From Brachionus plicatilis (Eukaryota; Rotifera; Eurotatoria; Ploima; Brachionidae), in the NCBI GenBank assembly GCA_010279815.1, contig QEOQ01000651.1:299162-363161 (forward strand): DNA of 64,000 nt, written 5' to 3'. A program made the position numbers and the translations under genes. Position 1 is the first letter of the stretch, and each line of letters begins with the position of its first letter. Below are positions 22,890 through 34,448 of the stretch, one piece after another. The notes under the pieces were generated by a model, which saw only the letters and a program-made list of their open reading frames with translations, had not been told where the DNA came from and ran no database searches.

Positions 22890-23520
22890 TTTTTTTGTTG
22901 ATAGCTGTTTTTGATAAATCTGCAAGAGCAATTGTGCTTAATCTTAAAAATTCAACTGATTTCTATGGATGCTTGAAATGCCTTCAACCAGAAAAAACCT
23001 TAAAAACAAAAAAGAATAATTTAAAATTTCTTATTGTTTTTGTTTAATATTTTTATGTAAAGATCGAAATTTTCATAATTTTCCCTATGGTTAAAAAAAC
23101 CCAGACGGTCCTCCACGAACAGTGGAAAATTATAATCAAAGTATCAAAATTCTCGCAAAAAATAACATTTTTGATCTACATAAAGGGGTAAATGGGTACT
23201 GTGAGTTATGAAGAATAAATTTATTTCATCCTATCCTTATCACGAATATTGATGGATATCATTCACTTTTTTATGGAGTAATCAAAGGATTGTTTGAATA
23301 TTGGTTTGAAATTCCAAATTGTGAAGGTTCATTGAGAAAATTTGCAGACAAAATAAATGGTCGATTACTAAAAAGACGTCCACCTAAATCATGTCATATT
23401 GCTCTCAGATAAATCTTTTAATGGAAACAGTGGCACGAAGGAATTCATTGTATTCATTTATTTTACGCAAAACCAGTTTTTCATGATATAATGTCCTTTA
23501 AATATTATCAGAAAATAGTG
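22890..23520 (+). pseudogene. CACTA/EnSpm-like transposase remnant
   Basis: Plus-strand pieces in shifting frames: AVFDKSARAIVLNL then FYGCLKCLQPE (a Cys pair), NPDGPPRTVENYNQSI near 23100-23140, ITNIDGYHSLFYGVIKGLFE near 23240-23300, then LRKFADKINGRLLKRRPP and, after a TAA, FYAKPVFHDIMSFKYYQ. The series of ARA..G..GC..C, DGPPRTVENY, D..H...GV.K.L and the closing F.LYY..P...D motifs is that of large animal CACTA/EnSpm-like (Transposase_21-type) proteins. Stops and shifts make it dead. Exact subfamily needs a profile search. Confidence 0.55.
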
Positions 23521-24918
23521 AGGTGTTTATTTTTCAAAAATAATTATTAAAGAATTCTTGTCTAAAATTGAAAATTGAAAATTGAAATTGAATGATTCTT
23601 TAGTAATGAAATCTTCTTTTCAAGAATTAATTCATCTTCCAAATTTGACTTGCAATTCAGACCTTTAAATTCATGTTCAATGTTTAAAAATGAAGAAATA
23701 AATAGAAAAATAACTCGTCTAATTAAGGGAAATTTCAGGTTCCCGACGAATTTATTAAGCTATTTATTACATCGGAATCAAAAGAATTTTTTTTATGTAG
23801 TAATCAATATACTGATGAAAATTAAAAGAATTTATTTTTAAGAATTTAAAACTAGGAACTAGCAATAGAAAGTCAATTTCAGAATTTGATATTAGTGTTA
23901 TATTTCAGGGCCTGCTGGTAGGCTTTTATTGCCCAGTCAGACTTTTCAAGTCCTATTCTAGACTCGAGGGTTTCGGATCTAAACAAAAAGGTTTTTTATG
24001 ACTTTATTGGGACACAAGGTCCAAATCCAAAACCAAATATATTAACAAAAACAAAAATTAAATTATATAAAAAAAACTTTACTGAACTTAAACTGAAAAA
24101 CATAAATATAATAAATTGTGCATGTGAATGCAAACTTCCATTTGTCCAAAACAAACTTCTTTTTTGAGACGTCTCCATTTGATTTATTGGATCACCAATA
24201 AAATTTAAAAATCAGATTTTTTCTAATTTAATTTTTAAATATTTAAGTGTTCAAAAAGAGAATTTAATTTCATATAAAAAAATCCTTTTAGATAATAAAT
24301 ATTTCAGTATTAAAAACTTGCAAGGTAAATTTTCTGATTATTGTATTTTTGATAGAGAAACCAGTAAATTTTGGATTTATTGAAAATATTATTTTAATTG
24401 AATCTGAAGTTTTATTTATTTGTCAACTCATTGTAAATTTATTTTGTCCTTTTTTTAACAGTAAATTCAGTAGAAATAAATCTCAATTTTTTTAGCAGAT
24501 CTAAGTTCCAATTCAATAGTAGCAAATATTGAAAGTTGCGAGAAATTTTTTTTTAAAAAAATTGAAAAAGTTCTTTTAGTGATTTCATCTTTAAAATGAA
24601 TCATTGTTTACTTAATTTCTTTTTAATATGTAAGACTTTAATTTAAATTAATTTTTCTTTTGCATTAATAAATTTTTTTTAAAGCGAACATTTTTCATTT
24701 TTCATTTACTTTTCAAATTAAAATTTATTTGATAAATGAGAAAAACTAAAAAAGCTGTTATTGACTCTAAAAAATAGGTTGCTTCTCTATCAATTATATC
24801 TAAGATATCAGTCTTAAAAAAGGACATAAATTAACAAATTATTTCACAAAACATTGAGCATCTGGATAAATTGAAATCTTCCAATATAAATCCATGTGTG
24901 TCGAGCGGGGCGAAAATG
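23521..24918. other. AT-rich intergenic
   Basis: Short open frames at 23650-23841 and 23996-24178 have no domain and biased composition. No gene supported. Confidence 0.4.
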
Positions 24919-24926
24919 GTTCAAAT

Positions 24927-25228
24927 CAGACTTGTTTTTAGGTCACAGTTTTAAGTCTAAGTCACAAAAATTTAAGTCAAAGTTATGACTTTTAAATTTT
25001 TTTTTCAAAAAAAAAGTCCTGGTCAAGACTTTTTTTATTTCTTCTAAAATATACGGGCTGCCAAAAATAAGGTAAAAAAATAAAAATTTAAGTCAATTTA
25101 TTATATTTAATATTTAAAAAAAAATAGCTTTTTAATTAAAAAAATATAAATTTTAAAATTAAAAAAAAAAAATTTTTTAAGTCATTGACTTGACTTGACT
25201 TAAGACTTGTGACTTAAAAACAACTCTG
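24927..25228. mobile_element. hAT-type MITE
   Basis: 302 bp. Ends CAGACTTGTTTTTAGGTCAC and complement of CAGAGTTGTTTTTAAGTCAC. Flanked by a perfect 8-bp duplication GTTCAAAT (24919-24926 and 25229-25236), the hAT target-site length. Interior consists of alternating AAGTCAAGT / ACTTGACTT words, making it strongly self-complementary. Other copies: 30897, 39905, 57152 and partial ones at 360 and about 54170-54320. Confidence 0.9.
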
Positions 25229-25236
25229 GTTCAAAT

Positions 25237-26420
25237 TGAAGACAAAACAAGTCTAGAAAAGCAATCAGAAAAATCTAGAGTAAGAAGAATTCCAGTTACA
25301 TAAATAACTAGAATTTTACAATCAAAAGGATTCAAAATATTCCAAATCAACTGTTTTCTCAAATTCACGCAGCACAGAAAAAACCATACTGTCAGAAAAC
25401 TTATTGAATACCATAAATATATCAGAAATGATTTCAATCGATAACTCTGAAAGAACTAATATAGCTTTAAAAAGCTCGTCAGGTGATCTGTTTAGTCTTG
25501 TCATATGGGAGATAGATAAAACTTCTTCTATAATTAACTGTATGATTTTGTATAAGATTAAGAGATTCAAATTGATTCTATTAAGCTAGCCAAGTACAAA
25601 AACAATTTTTTAAAAGCAAAAGTGAAAAAAATTGATGCTAAAATACAGTGTGAAAGGCAATTAGATTTAATTACTCGATACAATTCAAATAGAGAAAATA
25701 CAAAAAAAAGAAAAATAAGTATTATGGCTGAAAGAAATAGTCCAGATGTTCAACCTTTAGCAGAAAAAAAAATTTAAAAACAAAATTAGGGAACTTGAAA
25801 ATCAATTACTTATCAAGTCCAGATTGATCCAAGATCAAACACTTGAATTAGAGAGATTAAGTGAATGTAATAATTTATAAAAGGAGTCTTTTAAAAAAAA
25901 TGACATTGAAAAATTTATTTCAATTTCTAAAAGTTTTTTGAATACTTACAGGTCGAAATCATATTTAGAAAGTATTTCTTAAATGGTTGTTGGAGAAGAC
26001 CCTGATCACTGCATTTTAAGTCAAGATATACTTCTGTCAAAATTTATTTTTTCTTTAAAAATGAAGTAGAATTTTTACTAAGAGAAACTAATATTAGCCA
26101 TACTAGTGTTTATCGTAAAATAATGACAAAATAAATCCCCTCTCTTGATACTTTGAGCAAGCCAAATGGAGAATCAATTTTGATTGACTTCCCTCAAAAA
26201 ATATATGCAGCTACTGGTAATTTAAAAAATAGTAAATTTTGTTAATATTAAATATTTTTTAAGATTTTGTTAAAAATTATCTGCAAGAATTCAATAAATC
26301 AATGATTAAATCAACTTTGAGACAAATGTGTGCGGAAGCCAGAAGAGAAATCAAAAAATCATCAAACCAAGTGTAGAAGAATATAAAGAATCTGATGAGG
26401 GTGTAGTGGAACCGTGAGAA
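25237..26420 (+). pseudogene. Degraded coding region of unknown family
   Basis: Plus-strand pieces such as AKVKKIDAKIQCERQLDLIT, KKRKISIMAERNSPDVQPLA, KFIFSLKNEVEFLLRETNIS, SLDTLSKPNGESILIDFP and MIKSTLRQMCAEARREIKKS are separated by stops and AT-rich gaps. The first part looks coiled-coil and basic; the last looks like a small helical DNA-binding domain. It could be a dead multi-exon gene or transposon ORF. The open frames on the minus strand over 25231-25570 are shadows. Confidence 0.35.
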
Positions 26421-28494
26421 TCAGAATAATACATTTTTTAGATTCTGACGTTTCACGTTTTGATCTGATTCACGTTTTAATGTAAATCATAGTAACTTAA
26501 TATTTATATGTATCAATAATAGAAATTAAAATATTTTTTTAGTTCTTAAATTAAAAAAGTTTCCACTAAAATTGTTTATCAAAAAAAATTATTAAAATAT
26601 AAAATTGTATAAATTTGATTTATTATTAAAAAAAAATAATATACAACAATAAAAAATTTCATCAATTATTCATCGATGATACATGCTGAAATGAATCACT
26701 CCTCATTGATGATGCATCAAACTATTTCTACGTTTTTGCATTGATGTCACATTATAAAAAATTTAACTGGTGAGTTGTAAAATTGCATGTAAACAATAAA
26801 AAAAGACATTCAAAACATAGTGTGAAAAATTTCCAAGAATTGTGAAGGTGTGGTAAAATTTTAGTAAAAAATGAATGTTCTAAACTTTATAGACTAGTTT
26901 ATTTTTTATGAATTTTATCAAAGTATTTTTTAAAAAGTTTTGGAGTGGTTAGAATGTTTTTTTTTTGGACAATTTATGAATCAAAAGAAAGCTTAAAAAA
27001 TCATCTATTAGATGACATAGTTTGTATTAAATGATAATACCTTATGCCCCTTGTTACCGCTTGTGCAAATATTTATTGTTACTTTTTCTAGTGGTCTTAC
27101 AAGATATGATATATATTTGTCAATCGAGTCAAGTTCTTGGTCTAAAAAATAGTCATTTTTATGTCTCGGAACAAGTATATCAATCTTTTCTTTTATTGAA
27201 AACTGCTTTGGTATTTCCTTAAATACTTGTAAGGCGAGTTAATGAATGATAAAACAAGTAAACTTTTGAATAGTTTATTAAATAATTGTTGAGCTCTAAC
27301 AATTTATATAGTTAGTGTAATCACTAAAATATCTCTCAAAGCACTGAGAATGGAATCATTATTTATAACCATGAGTTCGTGTCAGGAGCACGGGCTTATA
27401 ATTCAGACAAGATGTGAGCTATTATATAAATGTTTATATCAGCATCTAGAAGCGTCTATCTTCTAGTGACAAATGTATTAATCTTATCATTGCGCATCAG
27501 TTGGGAAGCTGATGATCAAGTGATACGTAGGATGTATTACATACTTTTGAATTTTTGTTTTTAATTTCAAGCGATTAAAAATACTATTTGTTCATTGAAA
27601 TAAGTTTTTTTAATTATATAATGAAATAATCGAATCTTTTTGAAACAAGTTTTCAAAGAAGAATTTGACCAAAAAAAATTAATAAAGAAATACTACACTT
27701 TTTAATTGATATTTGATTTCCGAATTTTTATTAAACATCCGTTTTTTCTAATTTATTGACAATGAATTATAAGAAACTGTTATTTAATTAGCAATCGAAA
27801 AAAAAAATTCTTAAATAAAGAAGTTATATTCTTCCAAGACTTTGATTTTTTTTTTAAATTGAATTTTTTAAAATTCTTAAAAAACCGACACCCCAATTTA
27901 TGTGACTGATCCCCTTTATTCTTGTAGAGAATTTCACGAGCTTTCCCTAAATTTTTTTTTTTTCCAGGTAGAATTTTTTTTACGTTACTAAAAAAATTTG
28001 ATTGTAATTTTGATAATTTTAATGCGAGTGTTTTAGTAAGACACAACAATTTTTTATAAACAAATTCTTTTAAATTGAAATTGAATAAGTAGATCAGATT
28101 ATTTTTTTAAAAAGTGATTTTTAAGCATTTTATAATTTATGAGTACTTAAATGTATACTAAAAAGCCAAAGTAATGCAGTGTTTTGTGTAGACGTTTCAG
28201 TTTACTAAAATTAAATTTGATCCAAAATTTTTTAAAATTCTATCAAAATTTTGAGCCGAACATAAAAAAAATAAAATATCATGCTCTTAAATTTTTATCT
28301 TTTTAATTTTTAAAGTTTAAAAAATGCTCGATTGTGTCAAATAAACATTATTTTTTTGTAATCTATCTAATTAGATATCTTCGGATAACATTTTAGCTTT
28401 TATTAAACGACTCACTAAATTTTAAAGTTCTTCAAAATACTAAATAAGTAATTAAAATTTTTTCTTTTAAATTTATTTTCCCTTAAATGTTAAA
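26421..28494. other. AT-rich intergenic
   Basis: No gene. 26650-26790 has inverted ATCGATGATACATG / CATTGATGATGCATC words. 27240-27560 is less AT-rich and opens with TTGTTGAGCTCTAACAA, resembling the edge of the LTR-like unit at 59871; a solo LTR is possible but unproven. Confidence 0.35.
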
Positions 28495-30086
28495 ATGGAT
28501 CTTCTAAAGCCTAGTGAAACCAATGCCTTGAACAATGATAGTGAGAACGTATGCGACCCAAAAGTCAAGCGTTCGTGTCTTAAAAATTTAATTGTCTTTT
28601 CAATTGCTTATTTGCTACAATTTTCTGCTGCCAATGGTCTGAGCAACCTTCAAAGCTCATTAAACTCCAAAGAAAATCTCGGTGTTACATCACTTCTAGT
28701 TTCCTCAGTATTTTTCACCTTAACCTGCCTTTTCGTTCCGAATATAATGCTTCAATTTGCTGGTTTTAAATGGCCACTAGTTATTTGCAATGCTCTGGTT
28801 TCCTGTTACATTTGTGCCAATTTTAATGCAAACTTTATCGGTCTAATATCGGCATCGGTTCTGCTAGGAATTGCTCTTGGAACTCTTTGGACTTATCAAG
28901 GTTCATTTATCGCGCATTTAACTCATGTGTACAATAGAAATTCAGCTTCAAAAAATCCTAATTTATTAGTCAAATTTTTTGGATTTTTTTTCATTCTTTT
29001 TCAATTAAGTAAATTTTTTTGTTGGGAAGAATTTCAAACTAAGATTTAATTAAATTTCAAAAAGATCAACTGATTGGCAATTTTATTTCATCGATGGTTT
29101 TAAATCCGCAGTCAATTGAAAAATTTGCATCGAGTTTTAGCGCTGAGAGAAATCACAGTGTAAATTTAACATGTGGAAAAAATGAATGTCCTGGACCAAG
29201 CAGTGTTATACCAAGACCAGACGACCAAAAGGTTTTGTAAACTAAAAAAAAGTTTTTTTTTAAATTTCTTTATTTTTATAGGTCTTTATTTTATGCTCAA
29301 TTTATCTAGGCATTTCTCTGACAGCAGTGTTTAGTTTGGTATTTTTCCTGGATAACATTAAACCTGATCAAGACGATTTAGGTAAATAAAATGAAAAATT
29401 TATATCAAAATAACTCTTTTTTTTTAAAGATAAGGTTTCAAAGACTGTCAAAGAGACATTTAAGCTTTTGTTTACTTCATTAGAAAAACTTTTAATTTTG
29501 CCTATTTTGGGCTTTTATGCTTTGATAGTGACTTTTTTTAGCGTCGAATTTTCCAGATCCTTCATTGCATGTGCATATGGCATTCATTCAATTGGACTAT
29601 GGTTTGTTATTATGGGGATTTCATCGTCCATTTTTTCAGTCATAATGGGACATGTAGCTAAATACATTAGAAAGACAAATATGCTGATGATAGTAGTAGT
29701 GCTAAAATGTGCCAGCATTATTTATCTTCTTTATTGGGAAAAAGGTTCTTCTGTTTATTTTATTATTCTGTTAGCTGTGATTATTGGTTGTTTGGATACA
29801 GTTTTTTCAACCTGTATCAATGGTACAAATTCAATATTTTTTAATTTTATTTTTATTTAAAAAAATTTATTTAGCCATAATTGGAGATGTATTTCATGAT
29901 AAACTTTCGTCAGCTTATGCCGCAAACCGATTTTGTATGAGCTTATTTTTTTTGTTATCGTATTCTCTATCCGAAGTTTTTTGTGTTTATGAAAAAATGT
30001 ATAGTATATTAATGTTAGGAACAATTTCTCTCATTTGTATAACAATCTTCAAGAACAGACTTGGTAAATCTTTCAAAAATATCTAA
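28495..30086 (+). CDS. unc93-like: UNC93-like major-facilitator membrane protein
   Basis: Five exons 28495-29008, 29065-29231, 29282-29381, 29430-29822 and 29875-30086, with GT-AG introns of 48-56 nt; the joined frame closes at exactly 461 residues, close to the 457 of human UNC93A. Exon 1 gives a short cytosolic N-terminus, then KNLIVFSIAYLLQFSAANGL, SNLQSSLNSKENLGVTSLL and a series of hydrophobic helices. FFGFFFILFQL is the conserved fifth-helix region. Exon 2 holds a luminal loop with paired Cys and N-glycosylation sequons (NHS, NLT). The last exon reads IGDVFHDKLSSAYAANRF, the family's late signature. Twelve membrane segments are expected. UNC-93 of worms is a subunit of a K+ channel complex; UNC93A proteins are orphan MFS members. 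Function here is inferred from the family. Confidence 0.9.
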
Positions 30087-30798
30087 TATCTTACAAATTA
30101 TTTATTTGCTTTAATTGATCAGATGAACTAATAAATATTTTCATTTTTTTGCCATTATTTTATTTAATGTTTAAAGATAAAGTTGAAGAATAAAATAATT
30201 ATCTTAATTTATAATAAATGACGAATCCGATCTTAAATCAGTTTCCAATTCGCAGAGTAATAACTGAATGGGTTGACATCGTTAAAATTCATTAAATTGG
30301 TAATTTGTGGGAAATTAGATTTTTAAGATTTTTCTAAAATTTTACAAAGATTCTGCTGAAAAAATAAAAATAAATTAATAATCAATTTAAACTCTAATTT
30401 TTGTAATTTTTGTTATCCAAAAGTGCTTCAATGTTGAAAAATAATTAAATATTTTGCAAGACCATTTCAAAATCTTTAAAAAATGATCAGTATAAGAAAT
30501 TACCAATTGGACTCAAAGATTTGTCTAATAGAATTATGGATTTAGCTGAGAGGCTAGCAACATTAGAAAAAAAAGGTGTTTTTTGATTCTCAAAAAAATC
30601 GATTAATAATGTTTAGTAGATGAACAGCACAGGGATGTATCTTAACTAGAAGAATGCGTTTGTAACGAGAGACAGTCAAAAACAACTTCATTATGGATAT
30701 CCAGTATCCGAAAAATTTAATGGAATTGAAAGAGGAAAAGAAGACCAAAATTTAACTATAATCTAAAATAAAAGTCAAACTTTATAGTCAGAATCGTT
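30087..30798. other. Intergenic
   Basis: Short coding-like words near 30480-30770 (for example LPIGLKDLSNRIMDLAERL) suggest a decayed exon, not assignable. Confidence 0.35.
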
Positions 30799-31345
30799 AA
30801 AAGTCAAAGTCTGGACTTGGACTTTAATTTTTATTATTTAGACTTGAGCTAGGCCGCCAAAATAATTAGCTGAAATCAGTCAGGATCACAATCATACAGA
30901 GTTGTTCATCAAGTCTCAAGTCTCAAGTCAAGTCCAAGTCACGACTTGACTTAAATTTTTTTTACAGGAAAAAGTTAAAAAAGAACTTGAGTTGATCTTT
31001 TGTCTGATTTTATTTTTACTAAATTATAGTTTATGTAAAAATTGAATTTAGATTTTTTTTTCTCTAAAATCTCTTTAACGTTTACATTTTTAATTGAATC
31101 ATTTTGTTAACCAAAAAATTATAAATTTATAAAATAATCTTTTGAAAATACAAAAAAAATCGAGTCAAGCCAAGACTTGTCTTTTTACTCATAAAAAAAT
31201 CAAGTCAAGTTTTGACTTGACTTGACTTTTTGGTCGGAAGACTTCAAAAATAGCGACTTGAGGAACAAGTCTGCAATCATATGATTTTTTGCCGTTCCAG
31301 GTAACTATTGTAGCGGCCTACTAAATAAGAACTCAAAAAATGTCA
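30799..31345. mobile_element. hAT-type MITE, outer copy, split by an inner one
   Basis: The left end CAGAATCGTTAAAAGTCAAAG matches the 57152 element. The interior TAGTAGGCCGCTACAATAG / CAAAAAATCATATG palindrome of the 57152 element is found here on both sides of the inner MITE (30853-30896 and 31274-31325). The right terminus is not preserved. Confidence 0.6.
30897..31273. mobile_element. hAT-type MITE, inner copy
   Basis: 377 bp, ends CAGAGTTGTTCATCAAGTC and complement of CAGACTTGTTCCTCAAGTC, flanked by a perfect 8-bp duplication CAATCATA (30889-30896 and 31274-31281). Interior dominated by AAGTCAAGTC repeats. Inserted into an older member of the same family. Confidence 0.92.
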
Positions 31346-31399
31346 TTAAAAAAAACTATTACTCGAACAATTCTCAGGTTCTTGTTCTCAGGTTTTGTG

Positions 31400-31720
31400 A
31401 AGTATTAGTTCACCTAATCTAAAAATTGTTATCCTATTTTGAATTTTTTTCATCAATTTAGAAAAAAACTTTATTTTTTATTATTTATGTTTAAGCAGGA
31501 CAAAGATTTAAGCAGAGATCGCATTTGGGTCTAAGTAGAGAGCGCAATTATATCGGTTTCGAGAATTAGGCATTCTATTAAATATCTTTATTCAATTTGT
31601 TCACATAATCCAAAAATTGTTCACCTAATTTAAAATTTGTTAACCTAATCTAAAAGTTTTTCACCTAATTTAAAATTTGCTAACCTAATCTATTTGGTTC
31701 ACCTTTACATAAACAAAAAA
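31400..31720. repeat. Tandem-like TTGTTCACCTAATCTAAAA units
   Basis: The phrase GTTCACCTAATCTAAAA or a close variant (TTAACCTAATCTAAAAG, TTCACCTAATTTAAAAT) occurs about eight times, tightly spaced around 31600-31700 and more loosely before. It runs up to the N gap, which may contain more of the array and explain the assembly failure. Confidence 0.75.
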
Positions 31721-31864
31721 ATTATAATTCACAAAACACGCGAACAAGAATTGTTCGCATTATTGGTGAACTATAGTTCACCTAACCTACTAGACCCTGT
31801 TTTTCAAAGATTAAATATAAATTTAAATGAATTATTTATCTTATTTTTTATTTCTTTTTTATTT

Positions 31865-32733
31865 NNNNNNNNNNNNNNNNNNNNNNNNNNNNNNNNNNNN
31901 NNNNNNNNNNNNNNNNNNNNNNNNNNNNNNNNNNNNNNNNNNNNNNNNNNNNNNNNNNNNNNNNNNNNNNNNNNNNNNNNNNNNNNNNNNNNNNNNNNNN
32001 NNNNNNNNNNNNNNNNNNNNNNNNNNNNNNNNNNNNNNNNNNNNNNNNNNNNNNNNNNNNNNNNNNNNNNNNNNNNNNNNNNNNNNNNNNNNNNNNNNNN
32101 NNNNNNNNNNNNNNNNNNNNNNNNNNNNNNNNNNNNNNNNNNNNNNNNNNNNNNNNNNNNNNNNNNNNNNNNNNNNNNNNNNNNNNNNNNNNNNNNNNNN
32201 NNNNNNNNNNNNNNNNNNNNNNNNNNNNNNNNNNNNNNNNNNNNNNNNNNNNNNNNNNNNNNNNNNNNNNNNNNNNNNNNNNNNNNNNNNNNNNNNNNNN
32301 NNNNNNNNNNNNNNNNNNNNNNNNNNNNNNNNNNNNNNNNNNNNNNNNNNNNNNNNNNNNNNNNNNNNNNNNNNNNNNNNNNNNNNNNNNNNNNNNNNNN
32401 NNNNNNNNNNNNNNNNNNNNNNNNNNNNNNNNNNNNNNNNNNNNNNNNNNNNNNNNNNNNNNNNNNNNNNNNNNNNNNNNNNNNNNNNNNNNNNNNNNNN
32501 NNNNNNNNNNNNNNNNNNNNNNNNNNNNNNNNNNNNNNNNNNNNNNNNNNNNNNNNNNNNNNNNNNNNNNNNNNNNNNNNNNNNNNNNNNNNNNNNNNNN
32601 NNNNNNNNNNNNNNNNNNNNNNNNNNNNNNNNNNNNNNNNNNNNNNNNNNNNNNNNNNNNNNNNNNNNNNNNNNNNNNNNNNNNNNNNNNNNNNNNNNNN
32701 NNNNNNNNNNNNNNNNNNNNNNNNNNNNNNNNN
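31865..32733. other. Assembly gap (869 N)
   Basis: Run of N. Confidence 1.
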
Positions 32734-32805
32734 TAAGTAAAATTTATTTAATAAAGCAATTGAAAAAACAATAAAAAAAATTTACACAAATCTATGTGCT
32801 TTTAG

Positions 32806-34280
32806 TTATTGGATACACGTTGGTAATTCTTTTTCATCTTCTTCTATATCGTTTTTAATATCCTGATAAAAATCATAAAAATAAGTTCGATTTGATCTTT
32901 TCACGGATTTATTTACACTCTTTTTCTCCATTTTACTTCCAGAATTAACCACACAATCTTCTTTGTGTTCCTCGTCATAGATTTCCCTTATGGTCTTAGG
33001 CCGCTTTGCTATACTCTCATAAGGTTTTTTACTGGGTGTTGAAGTCACTGATAATTTTTCATCTAAGCTCTCATTTTGAACATTGGTGGCTGCCTTTACC
33101 AAAAAATCCAGACCGTTAAAAAGCTCGATTTTTTCTTCTTCAAAATTTTCAGAGGCTTTTTCTAGATTATTTTTTTCCATGGTCATGCTCGTCCCCGGCG
33201 TTGGGTACATTTTAAAATTTTCAGAGGCTTTTTCTAGATTGTTTTTTTCCATGGTCATGCTCGTCCCCGGCGTTGGATCCATTTTTTTTTCAATAACAAA
33301 ACTCTTCTCTTCAACTAAAATCACTTCATTCTCAGTACAAACATCGTTCTGTTGACCTTAATTTAAAATTTAACTCTTTTTAATATTTTAATTATTATTT
33401 AAGACAACTTAAATTGAACACATCGAAAAGAGTGTCCACTATTGGTTCACTAAAGTGCTCTGCCAAAGTACTGATTTCTTCATTTCCAATGTAAATTTTG
33501 TTAATTTCTTGTTGACTGTCATGGCTATTAGTTTCAGAATAGGTTCTAATTAAGTCATTTTTTTCCAGTATTGGTTCTAATTGATGAACTTGGGGGCTTT
33601 TTTCCATTGAATTATCGCTCAATTCAGGCACATTTTTTTTCGAGTTTAAATCATTTATGCTCTGGGCGAGTTTCTCTGGAAAGTCGTTGTCACATAAATT
33701 TTTAATAAACGACTTAAATTCTAATTATTAAGAAAAAAATTTGATTATTTAAATTTACATCAATATCTAAAAGAGTTTCGTCAAAATCGTCTATTACTGT
33801 ATCAGGTGGTGGTTTGTTGCATTTGACTGGACTTATTAGGGTATTTTTACGCTTTAAACTTATGGCAAATTTTTAATTTACCAAAAAATATGAACTCGGA
33901 TTAATATTTTACCTTTTTCGTCTATAAAAACTAGTTTGATCGGTTTCATTATTTTGACTGACCGGTTCTATATAATTTTTTTCTACACTCAGATCAGAAC
34001 TAGTGTCTGTGCCTACTGTGTGGAAGGTTCGCTCATCTGAAAAAATATTTTTATCTATTATACAATTTTTTATGCCAAAATAGCTACAATTTTGATTTAA
34101 ATGTTGAATTAAATTTTTTCCATGGACAGATTTTTGGAATTTAATTCCCTTTTCGGAATAAATTCGGCACTCATCTAAGTATTTACATTCGGATATAAAG
34201 GTCTCGTATGTTTTGAACAATTGTTCGTCCTCAAGAAAGCCAAGTATTAAACGGCATATTTCAGACGGTAGCAGAGCCAT
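32806..34280 (-). CDS. npat-like: NPAT/Mxc-like LisH protein
   Basis: Four exons: 34280-33913, 33858-33759, 33712-33409 and 33356-32806; introns 46-54 nt, GT-AG. The joined frame closes at 440 residues. I take the second ATG (MALLPSEICRL) because it aligns with the start of NPAT (MLLPSDVARLVLGYL in human). Residues 1-60 follow NPAT's N-terminal LisH region: LILGFLEDEQLFKTYETFI then a GKNL motif. NPAT/Mxc is the histone-locus-body scaffold that activates replication-dependent histone genes. Only this first part is recognisable; the rest is charged and low in structure, and much shorter than vertebrate NPAT (about 1,400 residues). Exon 4 contains an exact 24-codon tandem duplication (starting MDPTPGTSMTMEKNN and MYPTPGTSMTMEKNN). 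It follows CFAP61 on the same strand. Confidence 0.7.
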
Positions 34281-34448
34281 TTGCAAGCTTAAAACAAGTC
34301 TCATATAAAATTCATTTTTGAAAATTTTCTAAATAAATTATCAACTTTAAATTATGAAGATTAATAAATTATTTCAATGCAAATTTTAATTCAACTTTAT
34401 TTAAAATAAATCAATTTAAAAGAATTGAAAAAAAAAAAGAGTCTTAAA
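34281..34448 (-). promoter_or_regulatory. 168-bp CFAP61-to-NPAT intercistronic spacer
   Basis: Between the CFAP61 TAA and the NPAT ATG on the same strand. In transcript sense it has a T-rich tract, AATAAAG (a possible poly-A signal) near 34394-34400, and TTTATTTAG ending about 50 nt before the NPAT ATG, which has the form of a 3' splice site. This fits a two-gene operon resolved by spliced-leader trans-splicing, but a compact promoter would also fit. Confidence 0.35.

Noticed and set aside
27780..28049. 89-codon minus ORF upstream of UNC93
   Set aside because: Starts at TTG, Lys/Phe-biased, no partner exon; chance open frame most likely.
31400..31720. CRISPR-like spaced repeats
   Set aside because: Units are imperfect, contiguous and without unique spacers; eukaryotic context.
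31694..32774. 348- and 315-codon ORFs
   Set aside because: Almost entirely N.
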